64,000 nt of DNA from Collinsella sp. AK_207A (GCF_902501965.1 NZ_CABWID010000024.1:40052-104051); one strand, 5' to 3'; positions 45,432 through 54,889 are shown, counted from the stretch's first letter. Numbers and translations: made by a program. The notes: a model not told the origin generated them from the letters alone.

Positions 45432-46355
45432 TTAGAGCTTGCGGACGGTGATGCGCTTGCTGTACTCGGGCACGCGGGCGAAGTCGCCCAGGCCAGCGCT
45501 CTCGGCCACGTTGGCACCGGTGGCCAGGGCCAACTGCAGCGCCTCCTCAACGTTGTCGCGGTTTTTGTACCACTTGTGCAGGAAGGCGGCGAGGGTGCAG
45601 TCGCCGGCGCACACGGAGGACAGCAGCTTGATGTTGAACTCGCGCTTGGCGTACCAGATGTCCTCGCCGTTGGAGAAGTAGGCGGAGCCGCGGCTACCCA
45701 TCGTGAGCAGCACGTTCTGCACGCCGACCTCGTGGGCCTTGGCGCAGGCGCGACGGGCGTCGTCGTCGGTCTCGATCTCGATGCCGAAGATGTCTGCCAT
45801 CTCGTGGCGGTTGGGCTTGATGAGCAGCGGCTTCTTGTGCGCGAGCTCCTTCAGCTTGCTGCTGGAGAGGTCCAGCACCACGTCGGCGCCGCGGGCCTGG
45901 GCATGGTCCATGACCTTCTCCAGGAAGTCAGGGGTGGCCTTCGGGGGCAGGGAGCCGGAGACAACCAGGCAGTCGAGGTCTCCCGCGGTGTCCAGGATCT
46001 TGTAGAGCTCCTCCTGGTCCTGGCGCTTGAGCGCCGGGCCCGGGTTCAGGATGCCGTACTCGTGCTCGCCGTCGTTCACGTAGCAGTTGATGCGCGTGAT
46101 GCCGTCGATCCACACCGGGCGGCACAGGCAGCCCATGTTCATGGTCTCGTCGACGATGAACTTGCCCGTGAAGCCGGCGAAGAAGCCGAGCGCGATGGAG
46201 TCCACGCCGAACTTCTTGAGCGCGTAGCTCACGTCCAGGCCCTTGCCGTTGGCGGTGTAGCTGGCACCGCCGGTGCGCACGTTCGTGTCGGGTAGGAGTC
46301 CGCCGCAGGACGTGGTCATGTCGACGGCGGGATTCGCGGTCAGAGTGTAGAACAT
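45432..46355 (-). CDS. fruK: PfkB-family sugar kinase, 1-phosphofructokinase-like (first copy)
   Basis: The 307-residue enzyme begins MFYTLTANPAVDMTTS and has NGKGLDVSYAL, SGSLPPKATP, KPNRHEMADIFG, LLTMGSRGSAYF and CAGDCTLAAF. I chose the ATG at 46353-46355, matching the paralogue's start, with GGGGG upstream; an in-frame ATG five codons earlier is possible. It follows ptsI in the fructose PTS operon, so 1-phosphofructokinase is the natural role. I gave the symbol to this copy because it lies nearer the PTS genes; which copy is the main FruK is not certain. Confidence 0.83.
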   Translation of the reverse strand: MFYTLTANPAVDMTTSCGGLLPDTNVRTGGASYTANGKGLDVSYALKKFGVDSIALGFFAGFTGKFIVDETMNMGCLCRPVWIDGITRINCYVNDGEHEYGILNPGPALKRQDQEELYKILDTAGDLDCLVVSGSLPPKATPDFLEKVMDHAQARGADVVLDLSSSKLKELAHKKPLLIKPNRHEMADIFGIEIETDDDARRACAKAHEVGVQNVLLTMGSRGSAYFSNGEDIWYAKREFNIKLLSSVCAGDCTLAAFLHKWYKNRDNVEEALQLALATGANVAESAGLGDFARVPEYSKRITVRKL

Positions 46356-46449
46356 TACAACAACCCCCATTTTCCTTACGTCGGAAGCCGCGCATCGGTA
46401 CCTCCGATGTTCGCAGCTCCCGTTTACAACCTTGCTCGGCCCTGGCGCC

Positions 46450-48153
46450 CTAGCGAGCGGCCTCGGAGAGCAGCGCCTTCACCTCGTCGGCCGTGGCGCA
46501 GACAAGCGCCTTCTCGGCGAGCTCCTCTGCCTCGGCCTTGGACCACTGCGAGATGGTCTTGCGGGCGCGCAGCACGCTCGGGGCGGACATGGAGAACTCC
46601 TCCAGGCCCCAGGCGATCAGCAGCGGCTCCAGCAGCGGGTCGGCCGCGGCCTCGCCGCACATGCCCACCATGATGCCGGCCTTCACGCCGTTCTCGATGA
46701 TGTTCTTGATGGAGCGCAGCACGGCCGGGTAGTACACGCTGTACAAGTTGCCGATGCGATCGTTGCCGCGGTCGGCGCACATGGTATAGCCGATGAGGTC
46801 GTTGGTGCCGATGGAGAAGAAGTCGGCCTCCTGGGCCAGCTTGTCGGCGATGAGGGAGGCCGCCGGGGTCTCCACCATGATGCCGACCTCGATCTCATCG
46901 TTGTACTTGATGCCCTCGTCATCGAGCTCTGCCTTGCACTCGGCCACGAGAGCCTTGACGGCGCGGACCTCCTCGACGCAGGTGACGAGCGGAATCATGA
47001 TCTTGACGTCGCCGAAGGCGCTCGCGCGCAGCAGGGCACGCAGCTGCACCTTGTACTGGTCCGGGTTGTCGATGCAGTAGCGCACGGCGCGGTAGCCCAT
47101 GAAGGGGTTGTCCTCCTTCTGCATGTGCAGATAGGGGATCTCCTTGTCGCCGCCCACGTCGAGGGTGCGGATGATCACCGGGGCGCCCTTCATGGCGCTG
47201 GCGACCTTGCGGTAGGCCTGGAACTGCTCTTCCTCGGAGGGAAGCTCCTTGGACTCCATGAACAGGAACTCGGAGCGGAAGAGGCCGATGGCCTCGGCGT
47301 CGTGGTCGAGCGCCGCGGCGACGTCATCCGGACCGCCGATGTTGCAGGCCAGAATCTTCTTGATACCGTCGGCGGTGACGGTCTCCTTGCCGCGGAAGGC
47401 CTCGAGCGCGGACTTCTCGGCGCGGATGGCCTCGGCGCGCACGGTGTAGTCGGCGAGCACGTCGGCGTCCGGGTCGGCGATCACCACGCCCTTGGAACCG
47501 TCCACGATGGCGGTCATGCCGTCGCGCAGCACGGCGCAGATGTTGGAGACGGAGAACACCGCGGGGATCTCGGCGTTGCGCACGATGATGGCGGAGTGCG
47601 AGGTGGGGCCGCCGACCTCGGTAACCACGCCGGCAACATGGTCCTTGTTGATGGTGGCCGTCATGGACGGGGTGAGGTCGTGCACCACGATCACGCTGTC
47701 CTTGGGCAGCATGGAGAGGTCGACGAGCTCGACGCCCAGCAGCTCGGCCAGGATGCCGGTACGGATGTCCGCGATGTCGGCGGCACGGAGCTGGAACATC
47801 TCGTCTTCCATGGACTTGAACATGTTCTCGAACATGGTGCTCGTCTCGACGAGCGCCTGCTCGGCGCAGGTACCGCCGTCGATCATGGAGTTGATCTGGT
47901 CGGTCATGCCCGGGTCCTGGGCCAGGATGATGTGGCCGGCCATGATCTCGGCCTCGGCGACGCCGACGGTCTCCTTCATGTGGTCGGCCTGCTGCTGCGT
48001 GCGCTCGCAGAAGACCTTGAGCGCGGCCTGGTAGCGCTCCTTCTCGGCCGCGGCGTCCTCCACGGCATGCGGCTCGAACGACAGGTCGGGATCGGACACG
48101 ACCACCACGGTGCCGATGCCGATGCCCTCGGATACGTTACGTCCCTCGTACAT
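46450..48153 (-). CDS. ptsI: PTS enzyme I (phosphoenolpyruvate-protein phosphotransferase)
   Basis: The 567-residue enzyme takes phosphate from PEP onto His186 (GGPTSHSAIIVR) and passes it to HPr. The C-terminal PEP-binding barrel has GIGLFRSEFLFM, RTLDVGGDKEIPYL, NPFMGYRAVRY and DFFSIGTNDLIGYTMCADRGND. The ATG at 48151-48153 (MYEGRNVSEGIGIG) is chosen by homology and ribosome binding site; the frame stays open another 32 codons upstream. It follows ptsH in the same unit. Confidence 0.97.
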   Translation of the reverse strand: MYEGRNVSEGIGIGTVVVVSDPDLSFEPHAVEDAAAEKERYQAALKVFCERTQQQADHMKETVGVAEAEIMAGHIILAQDPGMTDQINSMIDGGTCAEQALVETSTMFENMFKSMEDEMFQLRAADIADIRTGILAELLGVELVDLSMLPKDSVIVVHDLTPSMTATINKDHVAGVVTEVGGPTSHSAIIVRNAEIPAVFSVSNICAVLRDGMTAIVDGSKGVVIADPDADVLADYTVRAEAIRAEKSALEAFRGKETVTADGIKKILACNIGGPDDVAAALDHDAEAIGLFRSEFLFMESKELPSEEEQFQAYRKVASAMKGAPVIIRTLDVGGDKEIPYLHMQKEDNPFMGYRAVRYCIDNPDQYKVQLRALLRASAFGDVKIMIPLVTCVEEVRAVKALVAECKAELDDEGIKYNDEIEVGIMVETPAASLIADKLAQEADFFSIGTNDLIGYTMCADRGNDRIGNLYSVYYPAVLRSIKNIIENGVKAGIMVGMCGEAAADPLLEPLLIAWGLEEFSMSAPSVLRARKTISQWSKAEAEELAEKALVCATADEVKALLSEAAR

Positions 48154-48273
48154 TCCTTGTCCTCTCTCCTCCGGCGTGGCGCCGGCCATGCTGGAAACCA
48201 GTAAACGAAAGCGCCTACCCGCAAACGAGCAGACGCCTTCATCGATCACCTATGGTTTACAGGGGCTGCAAGG

Positions 48274-48537
48274 CTACTCGCCGAGGCCGCTCTTGATGAG
48301 GTCGATGGCGGCCGCAAGGGCCTCGGCCTCGTCGGCGCCGTCGCACTTGACCTCAACCTCGGTGCCGCAGGGGATGCCGGCAGCCATGAGGGCCATGGGG
48401 CTCTTGCCGTTGATCTCCTTATCCGGGGCGACGATCGTCACGTCGCAGGCGTACTTGCCCATCGTGGACGCGAAGAGGCCGGCGGGACGCATGTGAAGAC
48501 CCTGGGGGTTGACGAGCGTAGCCTTCTCAGAAACCAT
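48274..48537 (-). CDS. ptsH: PTS phosphocarrier protein HPr
   Basis: The 87-residue HPr has the active-site His15 (NPQGLHMRPAG) and a Ser at position 46 (NGKSPMALMAAG) where Gram-positive HPr is phosphorylated by HPr kinase. It relays phosphate from enzyme I to FruA. ATG at 48535-48537 has AAGGAG; the frame is open 14 codons further upstream without support. A candidate promoter of its own lies upstream, between it and the fruA terminator. Confidence 0.97.
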   Translation of the reverse strand: MVSEKATLVNPQGLHMRPAGLFASTMGKYACDVTIVAPDKEINGKSPMALMAAGIPCGTEVEVKCDGADEAEALAAAIDLIKSGLGE

Positions 48538-48603
48538 GATGTCTCTCCTTCTTTTACAAACACGTGCCCGCCAATCCACGGCGGACTCGTTACTGACGTG
48601 CCT

Positions 48604-48632
48604 ATTCTAGCGCAACGCCCGCCCGCATGGAA
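48604..48632 (-). promoter_or_regulatory. Candidate promoter of ptsH
   Basis: The minus strand reads TTCCAT (48627-48632), 17 nt, then TAGAAT (48604-48609), about 70 nt before ptsH. The rest of the gap 48538-48789 holds a CCGTC/GACGG hairpin (48669-48684) and the fruA terminator. Confidence 0.5.
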
Positions 48633-48734
48633 CGCGAATCGAACACGCGGGCGGATTTGTCTGGACCCGTCTACAAAGACGGCGCTGACCTGCCCGGATA
48701 ACGATAGTGCGTGAATCCCTCTCCCCTATCAGCA

Positions 48735-48765
48735 TAAAAAAGGACCCCGCCGAAGCGGGATCCTT
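48735..48765 (-). terminator. Rho-independent terminator of fruA
   Basis: On the minus strand AAGGATCCCGC, a TTCG-type loop and GCGGGGTCC are followed by TTTTTT. It lies about 25 nt past the fruA stop, so fruA and ptsH-ptsI-kinases are at least partly separate transcripts. Confidence 0.88.
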
Positions 48766-48789
48766 GGGAACGTACGCAATCAGGCGGCG

Positions 48790-50817
48790 CTACGCGAGGC
48801 GCGCGTTGATCGCATCCGCGATGACCTGTGCGTCGTCGGCGGCCTTCACCTTGGCGCGGAAGTCCTCGTCCATGAGCGCCTCAGCGACCTTGGAGAGGAG
48901 CTTCAGGTGGGTGGTGCCGGCCTGAACCTCCGGGATGAGCAGCGCGATGGCAACGTTCACGGGATTGCCGTCCATGGTGTCCCAGGCGGCGACGCCCTTG
49001 TCGTCCTTGACGACCACGACGGCGGACTCGGTCACGGCCGCGCTCTTGGCGTGCGGGATCGCGAAGCCGTCCATCATGCCGGTGGAACCCTCGTCCTCGC
49101 GCTTGAGGAAGGCGGCCATGAGGCCGTCGGCATCGGTGGCGATGCCGGCCTTCACGGCCTGGTTGGAAACGAAGGAGAGCACCTCGTCGCGGTTGGCGAA
49201 GTCCTCGCCCAGGAACACGTTCCCAGTCTTGACGAAGCCCGCGTCGGCGGCGGGGGCAGCCTCGGCGGCGGGGGCGGCGGCTACGGGAGCGGGGGCAGCG
49301 GCGGCTTCGACGGCGGGAGCAGCCTTCTGCTTCTTGTCGTAGTCATACTTTTTGAAGGCGGTGAAGAGCACGCCGCCCACGAGCGCGCCGATTAGGATGG
49401 CGAGCACCCACATGGGGCCGTTCTCCACCACGGGCAGCACGAGGAAGCCGCCATGGGGCGCCGGGTCGTGCACCTGGAAGATGATGGTGAGGATGGAGGC
49501 GATCGAGGAGCTGAGCATCATGATGGGCATGACCGGCCAGATGTTCTTGGTCATGAAAGGAATGGCGCCCTCGGTGATGTGCGTGCAGCCCAGGATGAAG
49601 TTGACGATACCGGCGTCGTGGTCCTCCTGGGTGAAGTACTTCTTGCCCACGACCACGGCGAAGGTGGTCACCAGCGGCGGCACGATGCACGCGGCGGAGA
49701 CGGCGGCCATGAAGTTGGTGCCGAAGTTGTAGACGTCGGAGCCCACGCCGGCGGCAAGCGCCTCGGTCAGCATGGCGGTACCGGTCACGTAGGCAGCCTT
49801 GTTGACGGGGCCGCCCATGTCGATGGCGCACATGCAGCCGATGGCCAGGCCGAGCACGATGGCGCCGGAGGCGGAGAGGCCCTTCAGGAAGTCCATCATG
49901 GCCGTGTTGATGGCGGCCATGGGGGTGGAGATGCCGAGCATCACGAGGCCAACGATGAGCGTGGAGAGCAGCGGGTACAGGAAGACCGCCTTCAGGCCCT
50001 CGAGACTCTTGGGCAGGACCTTCAGCAGCTTCTCGAGCGCGAGGATCACGTAGCCGGACAGGAAGCCGCCCACGATACCGCCGAGGAAGCCGAAGCCCAC
50101 GCCCGCGCCGCCGGCGTCGATGAGGCCGGTGTCGGCGTTGACGGGCAGGCCCTGGATGGCGATCATGCCGGCCACGAAGCCGGGCACGAGCGCCGGGCGC
50201 TTACCGATGGACTCGGCGATGTAGGCCGAGAGCACGGGCACCATGAGGTTCATGGCGATGCCGCCGATGATCTTCAGCATGGCGGCGAAGCTGTTGTAGT
50301 CGGAGGCGGTGGAGTCGTAGCTCGTAATGCCCCACAGGAACGAGACGGCGGTGAGCACGCCACCGGCGACGACGAACACCAGCATGTGGCTGACGCCGTT
50401 CATGAGGTGCTTGTAGATGATGTGCCCCACGGACTCCTTCTCGTCCGCGGCGCCGTCGGCGAGCTCGGCCTGCGCGCGCTCGGCAGCGGCGGCGTCGCCC
50501 TCGGCGGCCAGGGCGCGATCGATCAGCGCACCGGCGGCCTCCACGGAGAGTGCCTTGGAGACGCCCACCACGACCTGGGGCTTGCCCTCAAAGCGCTCGG
50601 CCTGCACATCCTTGTCCGCGGCGATGACCACGGCCTTGGCAGCGACGATCTCTGCTTTGGTGAGCTCGTTCTCGATGCCGACCTGGCCATGCGTCTCGAC
50701 CTTGATGGTGAGACCGCGCTCGGCGGCAGCCTTCTCAAGCGCCTCCTTTGCCATGAAGGTATGCGCGATGCCGGTCGGACAACCGGTGGCCGCGATGATG
50801 TCGTACGTCTGGGCCAT
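48790..50817 (-). CDS. fruA: PTS fructose transporter subunit EIIBCA
   Basis: The 675-residue fused permease has an N-terminal EIIB domain with phospho-Cys13 (AATGCPTGIAHTFMAKEAL), a short acidic linker, a multi-pass EIIC domain (HMLVFVVAGGVLTAVSFLWG, CMCAIDMGGPVNKAAYVTG, TEGAIPFMTKN), an Ala/Pro linker and a C-terminal EIIA domain with its phospho-His in MDGFAIPHAKS. It imports fructose as fructose-1-phosphate. ATG at 50815-50817 has AAAGGT. Domain order B-C-A is one of the known fructose arrangements. Confidence 0.96.
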   Translation of the reverse strand: MAQTYDIIAATGCPTGIAHTFMAKEALEKAAAERGLTIKVETHGQVGIENELTKAEIVAAKAVVIAADKDVQAERFEGKPQVVVGVSKALSVEAAGALIDRALAAEGDAAAAERAQAELADGAADEKESVGHIIYKHLMNGVSHMLVFVVAGGVLTAVSFLWGITSYDSTASDYNSFAAMLKIIGGIAMNLMVPVLSAYIAESIGKRPALVPGFVAGMIAIQGLPVNADTGLIDAGGAGVGFGFLGGIVGGFLSGYVILALEKLLKVLPKSLEGLKAVFLYPLLSTLIVGLVMLGISTPMAAINTAMMDFLKGLSASGAIVLGLAIGCMCAIDMGGPVNKAAYVTGTAMLTEALAAGVGSDVYNFGTNFMAAVSAACIVPPLVTTFAVVVGKKYFTQEDHDAGIVNFILGCTHITEGAIPFMTKNIWPVMPIMMLSSSIASILTIIFQVHDPAPHGGFLVLPVVENGPMWVLAILIGALVGGVLFTAFKKYDYDKKQKAAPAVEAAAAPAPVAAAPAAEAAPAADAGFVKTGNVFLGEDFANRDEVLSFVSNQAVKAGIATDADGLMAAFLKREDEGSTGMMDGFAIPHAKSAAVTESAVVVVKDDKGVAAWDTMDGNPVNVAIALLIPEVQAGTTHLKLLSKVAEALMDEDFRAKVKAADDAQVIADAINARLA

Positions 50818-50874
50818 GCGTTCACCTTTCCTTTCCGGAATCTTCTCACTCCGCCCCGCGGATAGAGCATGAAA

Positions 50875-50903
50875 AGGATACCATGTTGTGTAGAAAACGT
50901 GAA
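50875..50903 (-). promoter_or_regulatory. Promoter of fruA
   Basis: The minus strand reads TTCACG (50898-50903), 17 nt, then TATCCT (50875-50880), about 58 nt upstream of the start codon. No clear FruR-type operator is seen. Confidence 0.55.
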
Positions 50904-50969
50904 GTAGATTGAACGCGCTCGCGTAGCATCTTTGGAGCGAATCCCGGCAAACAGACGTTCTAAATAGAA

Positions 50970-50996
50970 GTAGCGGCCCTTTCCTAGGGCCGCTAC
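50970..50996 (-). terminator. Terminator of tRNA-Arg
   Basis: An 11-bp stem GTAGCGGCCCT/AGGGCCGCTAC (50970-50980 with 50986-50996) lies 11 nt past the tRNA 3' end and is followed on the minus strand by TTCTATTTAG. Confidence 0.8.
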
Positions 50997-51007
50997 CTTG
51001 TGTTTTG

Positions 51008-51084
51008 TGGTGCGCCATGGCGGGTTCGAACCGTCGACCTTGGGTTTAGAAGACCCCTGCTCTATCCAACTGAGCTAATGGCGC
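51008..51084 (-). tRNA. tRNA-Arg (anticodon UCU)
   Basis: The 77-nt cloverleaf includes an encoded CCA. The acceptor stem GCGCCAT pairs with ATGGCGC, the D-arm is GCTC/GAGC, the anticodon loop is CTTCTAA giving UCU, and the T-arm has GGTTCGAACC. The rare AGA codon it reads is uncommon in this GC-rich window. Confidence 0.95.
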
Positions 51085-51094
51085 AGATTAGCCC

Positions 51095-51100
51095 ATTATA
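51095..51100 (-). promoter_or_regulatory. -10 box of tRNA-Arg
   Basis: A consensus TATAAT lies 10 nt upstream of the tRNA 5' end on the minus strand. The -35 is not obvious. Confidence 0.55.
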
Positions 51101-51129
51101 GCTGAGGACTCTAAAAGGGAGCCCATGCG

Positions 51130-51387
51130 CTAAGCGTTCTTGTGCGGGCAGTTCTCGCAGCTGTGCTCGGCGGGCTTGGGCGCGCTGGACGCCGGCGTGG
51201 CGGACTTGCCGCCGCGCTGGTCGGTGTTGTAGAAGCCGCTGCCCTTGAACTCGATACCGCTCGCGTTGAACAGCTTCTCCGCCGGCTTGCCGCACACGGG
51301 GCAGACCACCTCCGGGCGCTCCGTCATGCCGTGCTCCACGTCGAACACGTGCCCGCACGACGTGCAGCGGTAATCGTAGTGTGCCAT
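51130..51387 (-). CDS. FmdB-family zinc-ribbon protein
   Basis: The 85-residue protein has the FmdB/CxxC_CXXC zinc ribbon: YDYRCTSCGHVFDVE with CTSC and VVCPVCGKPAEKLFN with CPVC, ending the domain at GSGFYNTD. A Ser/Pro/Ala linker and an extra CENCPHKNA tail follow. The function of this family is unclear; it was first noted beside formamidase genes as a putative regulator. It sits alone between the GH13-GH77 gene and the tRNA. Confidence 0.88.
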   Translation of the reverse strand: MAHYDYRCTSCGHVFDVEHGMTERPEVVCPVCGKPAEKLFNASGIEFKGSGFYNTDQRGGKSATPASSAPKPAEHSCENCPHKNA

Positions 51388-51493
51388 CGAAAACCCCTCT
51401 TTGGTTCTACTGGTAAAGATCGGTCGCGGATACTCTACCCTCGGAACCGCGGCGCGCAGACATGCCGGCCACGGCCCCAGGGATTCCCCGCAA

Positions 51494-54400
51494 TTACGCC
51501 TGGGCGGCGCCGGCTGCGGCGCCCTTGGCGGTCTTGACCGCGGCAGCCGCGGCCGTCGCCCGGCCCGCGGCAGTCATGAGCTCGGCAAAGCGCGGCTCGG
51601 CGGCGGCGACGTCCCCTTCGCTCGCCTGCCAGCGCCAGTTGCCCTCCGCGGTTCCCGGCACGTTCATGCGCGACTCCTCGCCCAGGCGCAGGATGTCCTG
51701 GAGCGGCAGCATCACGAGGTTGGCGTCGGAGTTGAGCGCCGCGGCGGTGAGCTCGTCCGCCACCTGGCGCGCCGCCTCCACGTCGCCGCCGGTGAACGAC
51801 GCCGCACACCAGCCGAGCAGCGTGGCCGTGTCGTGCGTGCCCGTGTAGAGGATCTTCTCCGGATGCGGATCCACCCCCTGGCGCACGTCGTAGTCGTCGA
51901 ACTGCAACACGTCCATGCCCGGGAAGCCACAACTCGCGCCGAGCGCGCGCACGCCGGGCGTGAGGATGCCCAGGTCCTCGGCGATAAACGGCAGGTCGCC
52001 CAGCTCGCGGTGCACGGCGCTGAACAGGTCCCTTCCGGGACCAGCCAGCCAGCGCCCATCGCTGCAGGGATGCCCCGCTGACACGCTGAAATAGTTGTGG
52101 AAGCCCAGGAAATGGTCGAGGCGCACCACATCGTAGAGGTCGCAGGCGCGGCGGAGGCGCGCGATCCACCAGGCGTAGCCCTGCTCGCGCATGACGTCCC
52201 AGCGATAGGTGGGGTTGCCCCAGAGCTGGCCCTCGGGGGCCAGGTTATCGGGCGGCGCGCCGGCCCCCTCGAGAGTGCAGCCGCGCTCGTCCAGCCAGAA
52301 GAGCTCGGGCGAGGCCCAGGCGTCCGCCGAGTCCTCGGAGACGTACATGGGGATGTCGCCGATGATCTTCACGCCGCGCTCGTGCGCGTACGCGGCGAGC
52401 TCGCGCCAGGCAACCTCGAATCGGTACTGGCACCAAGCCTGGAACCGCGCCTCGTCGGCGAAGCTCGGGGCGTCGAAGAGCGCCGGGCTGTAGCGGCGAA
52501 GGTCGGCCGGCCACTCCTGCCAGGGACGATTCCCCTGCACGTGCTTGATCGCCATGTACGCGGCGAAGGGGCGCACCCAGGAGCCGTTGGCCGTAAGGAA
52601 CCGCTCGAACGCCGGGTCCGTAGCACGCGACTGGCCGAGCAGCCCCGACCGGGCGCCCGCCGTGCGCGCGAACTCGGCGCGCAGCTCGTTCTCGCTCTCG
52701 GGCAGCAGGGCCACGTTGCCCGCAAAGGCGGATGGGCCGGCATAGGGAGAGCCGAAGGAGTCCGTGGGGTTCACCGGCAGCACCTGCCAGTAGGTAAGGC
52801 CCATGGCGGCCAGGTGGTCGACGAAGCAGCGGGCGGGAGCCCCCAAGGTTCCGGGGCGTCCGTCGTCGGTGGGCACCGAGGTGATATGGCACACCGTGCC
52901 GGCACCGAAGTCGAGCGGGCGCTGCAGGCGCTGCTGCGCGTGGAAGTACACCACCGCGGAGCCGAAGCCGTAGAGGCCCACTTCCACCTCCGAGCCCTCA
53001 CCCGAGCGCGCGGGCAGGATCGGCAGCTCGTGACCGGAGACCACGTCGGTGGCGGCATCTCCCAGCGCGGGGATGCGCACGGTGTGGCCGCTCGCGTTGG
53101 AGCGGTTGATGAGCACCGTGGCGGCCTCGCCCGTCTCCTCGTCGCGGCGCGTGTAGGCGAGCACGTCGCCCTCGCTCCCCTCGGGCACGAAGGCGCGGAT
53201 GCTGCCGCGACCCAGGAAGGGCAGGGCGCGGCGCACGCCTGCGGCGTTCTTGATGATGGTCTGCATGTCGGAATCGCGGATGTCCTTGAGCAGCGGCAGC
53301 GTGCGACGGTTGCCCGGGTCGGAGAGCCCCTCCAGGCAGAACTCGTCACCGTAGTAGATGGAGGGCACGCCCGGGAAGGTCATCTGCATGAGCGTGGCCA
53401 GCCAGAAGCGGCCCTTGGCGAGCCCCATGGACGCCGCGTCCAGACGCCAGCGCCCGCGCTCGCTCTCGGGAAGCTTGCTCTCGTCGGGACCGCCGCCCAG
53501 CACGCTCGCGATGCGCGGGCGATCGTGGCTGCCCAGCAGGTTGAGCGCGCAGTTGAGCGCCTCAGCCGGATAGTTCTCAGAGAGGGACTCGATGTCCTCG
53601 ACCGCCTCGGCAGCGTCCTTGGTGCCGAGCAGGAAACCGAGCACCATGTCGCGGAACGGGTAGTTCATGGCGGAATCCAGCTCGTCACCGAGCAGGTAGT
53701 GGCGCAGGTGCCCGTAGCTCACCTTGTTGGAGGCGTCCTCCCAGACCTCGCCGATCACCACGCCGTCGGGACGCTCCTCGAGGGTCGCTTGCTTGATGCC
53801 GGCGATCATCTCCTCCTTGAGCTCGTCTGCCACGTCCAGGCGCCAGCCGCGGGCCCCGGCGCGGAGCCAGGTGCGCACCACGCCGTGCTCGCCCAGGATG
53901 AGCTCCTTCACCTTGGGAGAGTCCTCGTTGAGCGCGGGCATGTTGCTGATGCCCCACCAGCAGTCGTAGGTCCCGTCCTCGTGGAAGCGGTAGGCGTCGC
54001 GCCAGGGGCTCTCCGGGCTCTGCCAAGCGCCCGCATCGGGGTAGTTGCCATAGCGGTTGAAGTAGACGGAGTCGTCGCCCGTGTGGTTGAAGACGCCGTC
54101 CAGGATGATGGAGATGCCCCGCTTCTTCGCCTCGGCGCACAGGTGGCGAAAATCCTCCTCCGTGCCGAGCACGGGATCGATCTTGAGGTAATCGGAGGTG
54201 TCGTAGCGATGGTTGGACGCCGCCTCGAAGATGGGGTTCAGGTAGATGACCGTGATACCCAGGTCCGCCAGGCGCGGCAGGTCCCCCTCGATGCCCTTGA
54301 GCGAACCGCCGTAGAAGTCCCACGTGCGGATGGAGCCGTCGGGGTTGCGGTCGTAGGTGGGCGGCTCGTCCCAGTCCTCCACCAAACGCCAGCGAATGCC

Positions 54401-54889
54401 CTCGTGGCGGTGGGAGATGGCCTCCTCGGTGCGCTCGTGCCAATGCTCGTCGCGGCGGTAGCGGTCCGGGAAGATCTGGTACACGATGCCGTTCTCGTAC
54501 CAGTTGGGACGCGTGGCGCGCGGCTTGTAGATCGTGAGCTGGAACGAGGGCGGCTCCTTCTCGGTATACATGATGCCCTCGCCGCCCACGCGACCCCACG
54601 GGGCACCCAGGTAGGCGGTCTGGCCGTCTCCCGTGGTGGCGATGAAGCTGTACCAGGTGAGCTGCGGCGCCTCGCAGGGAAGCTCCACGGAGAAGACGTT
54701 GGTCTGGCCCTGGCGCTCGAGCGGCAGGAACGCCTCGCCCACGCCGTCGACCCAGGTTCGCAGCGAGACCCCCACGCTCGCGGGGTCCGCCTCCTCAACG
54801 CGAACGCTCAGGGTCACGTTCGTTCCCACGGAAACGGCACCGAACGGGGTCCGGAACTCGGGCAGTCGGGAATTGTGTATGAGCCTCAT
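51494..54889 (-). CDS. Fused GH13 alpha-glucosidase/neopullulanase and GH77 4-alpha-glucanotransferase
   Basis: The 1131-residue protein joins two enzymes. Residues 1-105 resemble the N-terminal CBM34-type domain of neopullulanases. Residues about 130-650 are a GH13 barrel with nucleophile Asp352 (GWRLDVADE), Glu381 (GEVWEDA) and Asp456 (GSHDRPR). Residues about 655-1105 are a MalQ-type GH77 domain with Asp925 (VRLDHFLGF), Glu971 (IAEDLG) and Asp1020 (GTHDTAT). A short Ala-rich tail ends it. No signal peptide is present, so it processes malto-oligosaccharides inside the cell: hydrolysis plus disproportionation. I prefer the ATG at 54887-54889 (GGGGAGG upstream) to one seven codons earlier. 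All six catalytic carboxylates are intact. Confidence 0.93.
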   Translation of the reverse strand: MRLIHNSRLPEFRTPFGAVSVGTNVTLSVRVEEADPASVGVSLRTWVDGVGEAFLPLERQGQTNVFSVELPCEAPQLTWYSFIATTGDGQTAYLGAPWGRVGGEGIMYTEKEPPSFQLTIYKPRATRPNWYENGIVYQIFPDRYRRDEHWHERTEEAISHRHEGIRWRLVEDWDEPPTYDRNPDGSIRTWDFYGGSLKGIEGDLPRLADLGITVIYLNPIFEAASNHRYDTSDYLKIDPVLGTEEDFRHLCAEAKKRGISIILDGVFNHTGDDSVYFNRYGNYPDAGAWQSPESPWRDAYRFHEDGTYDCWWGISNMPALNEDSPKVKELILGEHGVVRTWLRAGARGWRLDVADELKEEMIAGIKQATLEERPDGVVIGEVWEDASNKVSYGHLRHYLLGDELDSAMNYPFRDMVLGFLLGTKDAAEAVEDIESLSENYPAEALNCALNLLGSHDRPRIASVLGGGPDESKLPESERGRWRLDAASMGLAKGRFWLATLMQMTFPGVPSIYYGDEFCLEGLSDPGNRRTLPLLKDIRDSDMQTIIKNAAGVRRALPFLGRGSIRAFVPEGSEGDVLAYTRRDEETGEAATVLINRSNASGHTVRIPALGDAATDVVSGHELPILPARSGEGSEVEVGLYGFGSAVVYFHAQQRLQRPLDFGAGTVCHITSVPTDDGRPGTLGAPARCFVDHLAAMGLTYWQVLPVNPTDSFGSPYAGPSAFAGNVALLPESENELRAEFARTAGARSGLLGQSRATDPAFERFLTANGSWVRPFAAYMAIKHVQGNRPWQEWPADLRRYSPALFDAPSFADEARFQAWCQYRFEVAWRELAAYAHERGVKIIGDIPMYVSEDSADAWASPELFWLDERGCTLEGAGAPPDNLAPEGQLWGNPTYRWDVMREQGYAWWIARLRRACDLYDVVRLDHFLGFHNYFSVSAGHPCSDGRWLAGPGRDLFSAVHRELGDLPFIAEDLGILTPGVRALGASCGFPGMDVLQFDDYDVRQGVDPHPEKILYTGTHDTATLLGWCAASFTGGDVEAARQVADELTAAALNSDANLVMLPLQDILRLGEESRMNVPGTAEGNWRWQASEGDVAAAEPRFAELMTAAGRATAAAAAVKTAKGAAAGAAQA

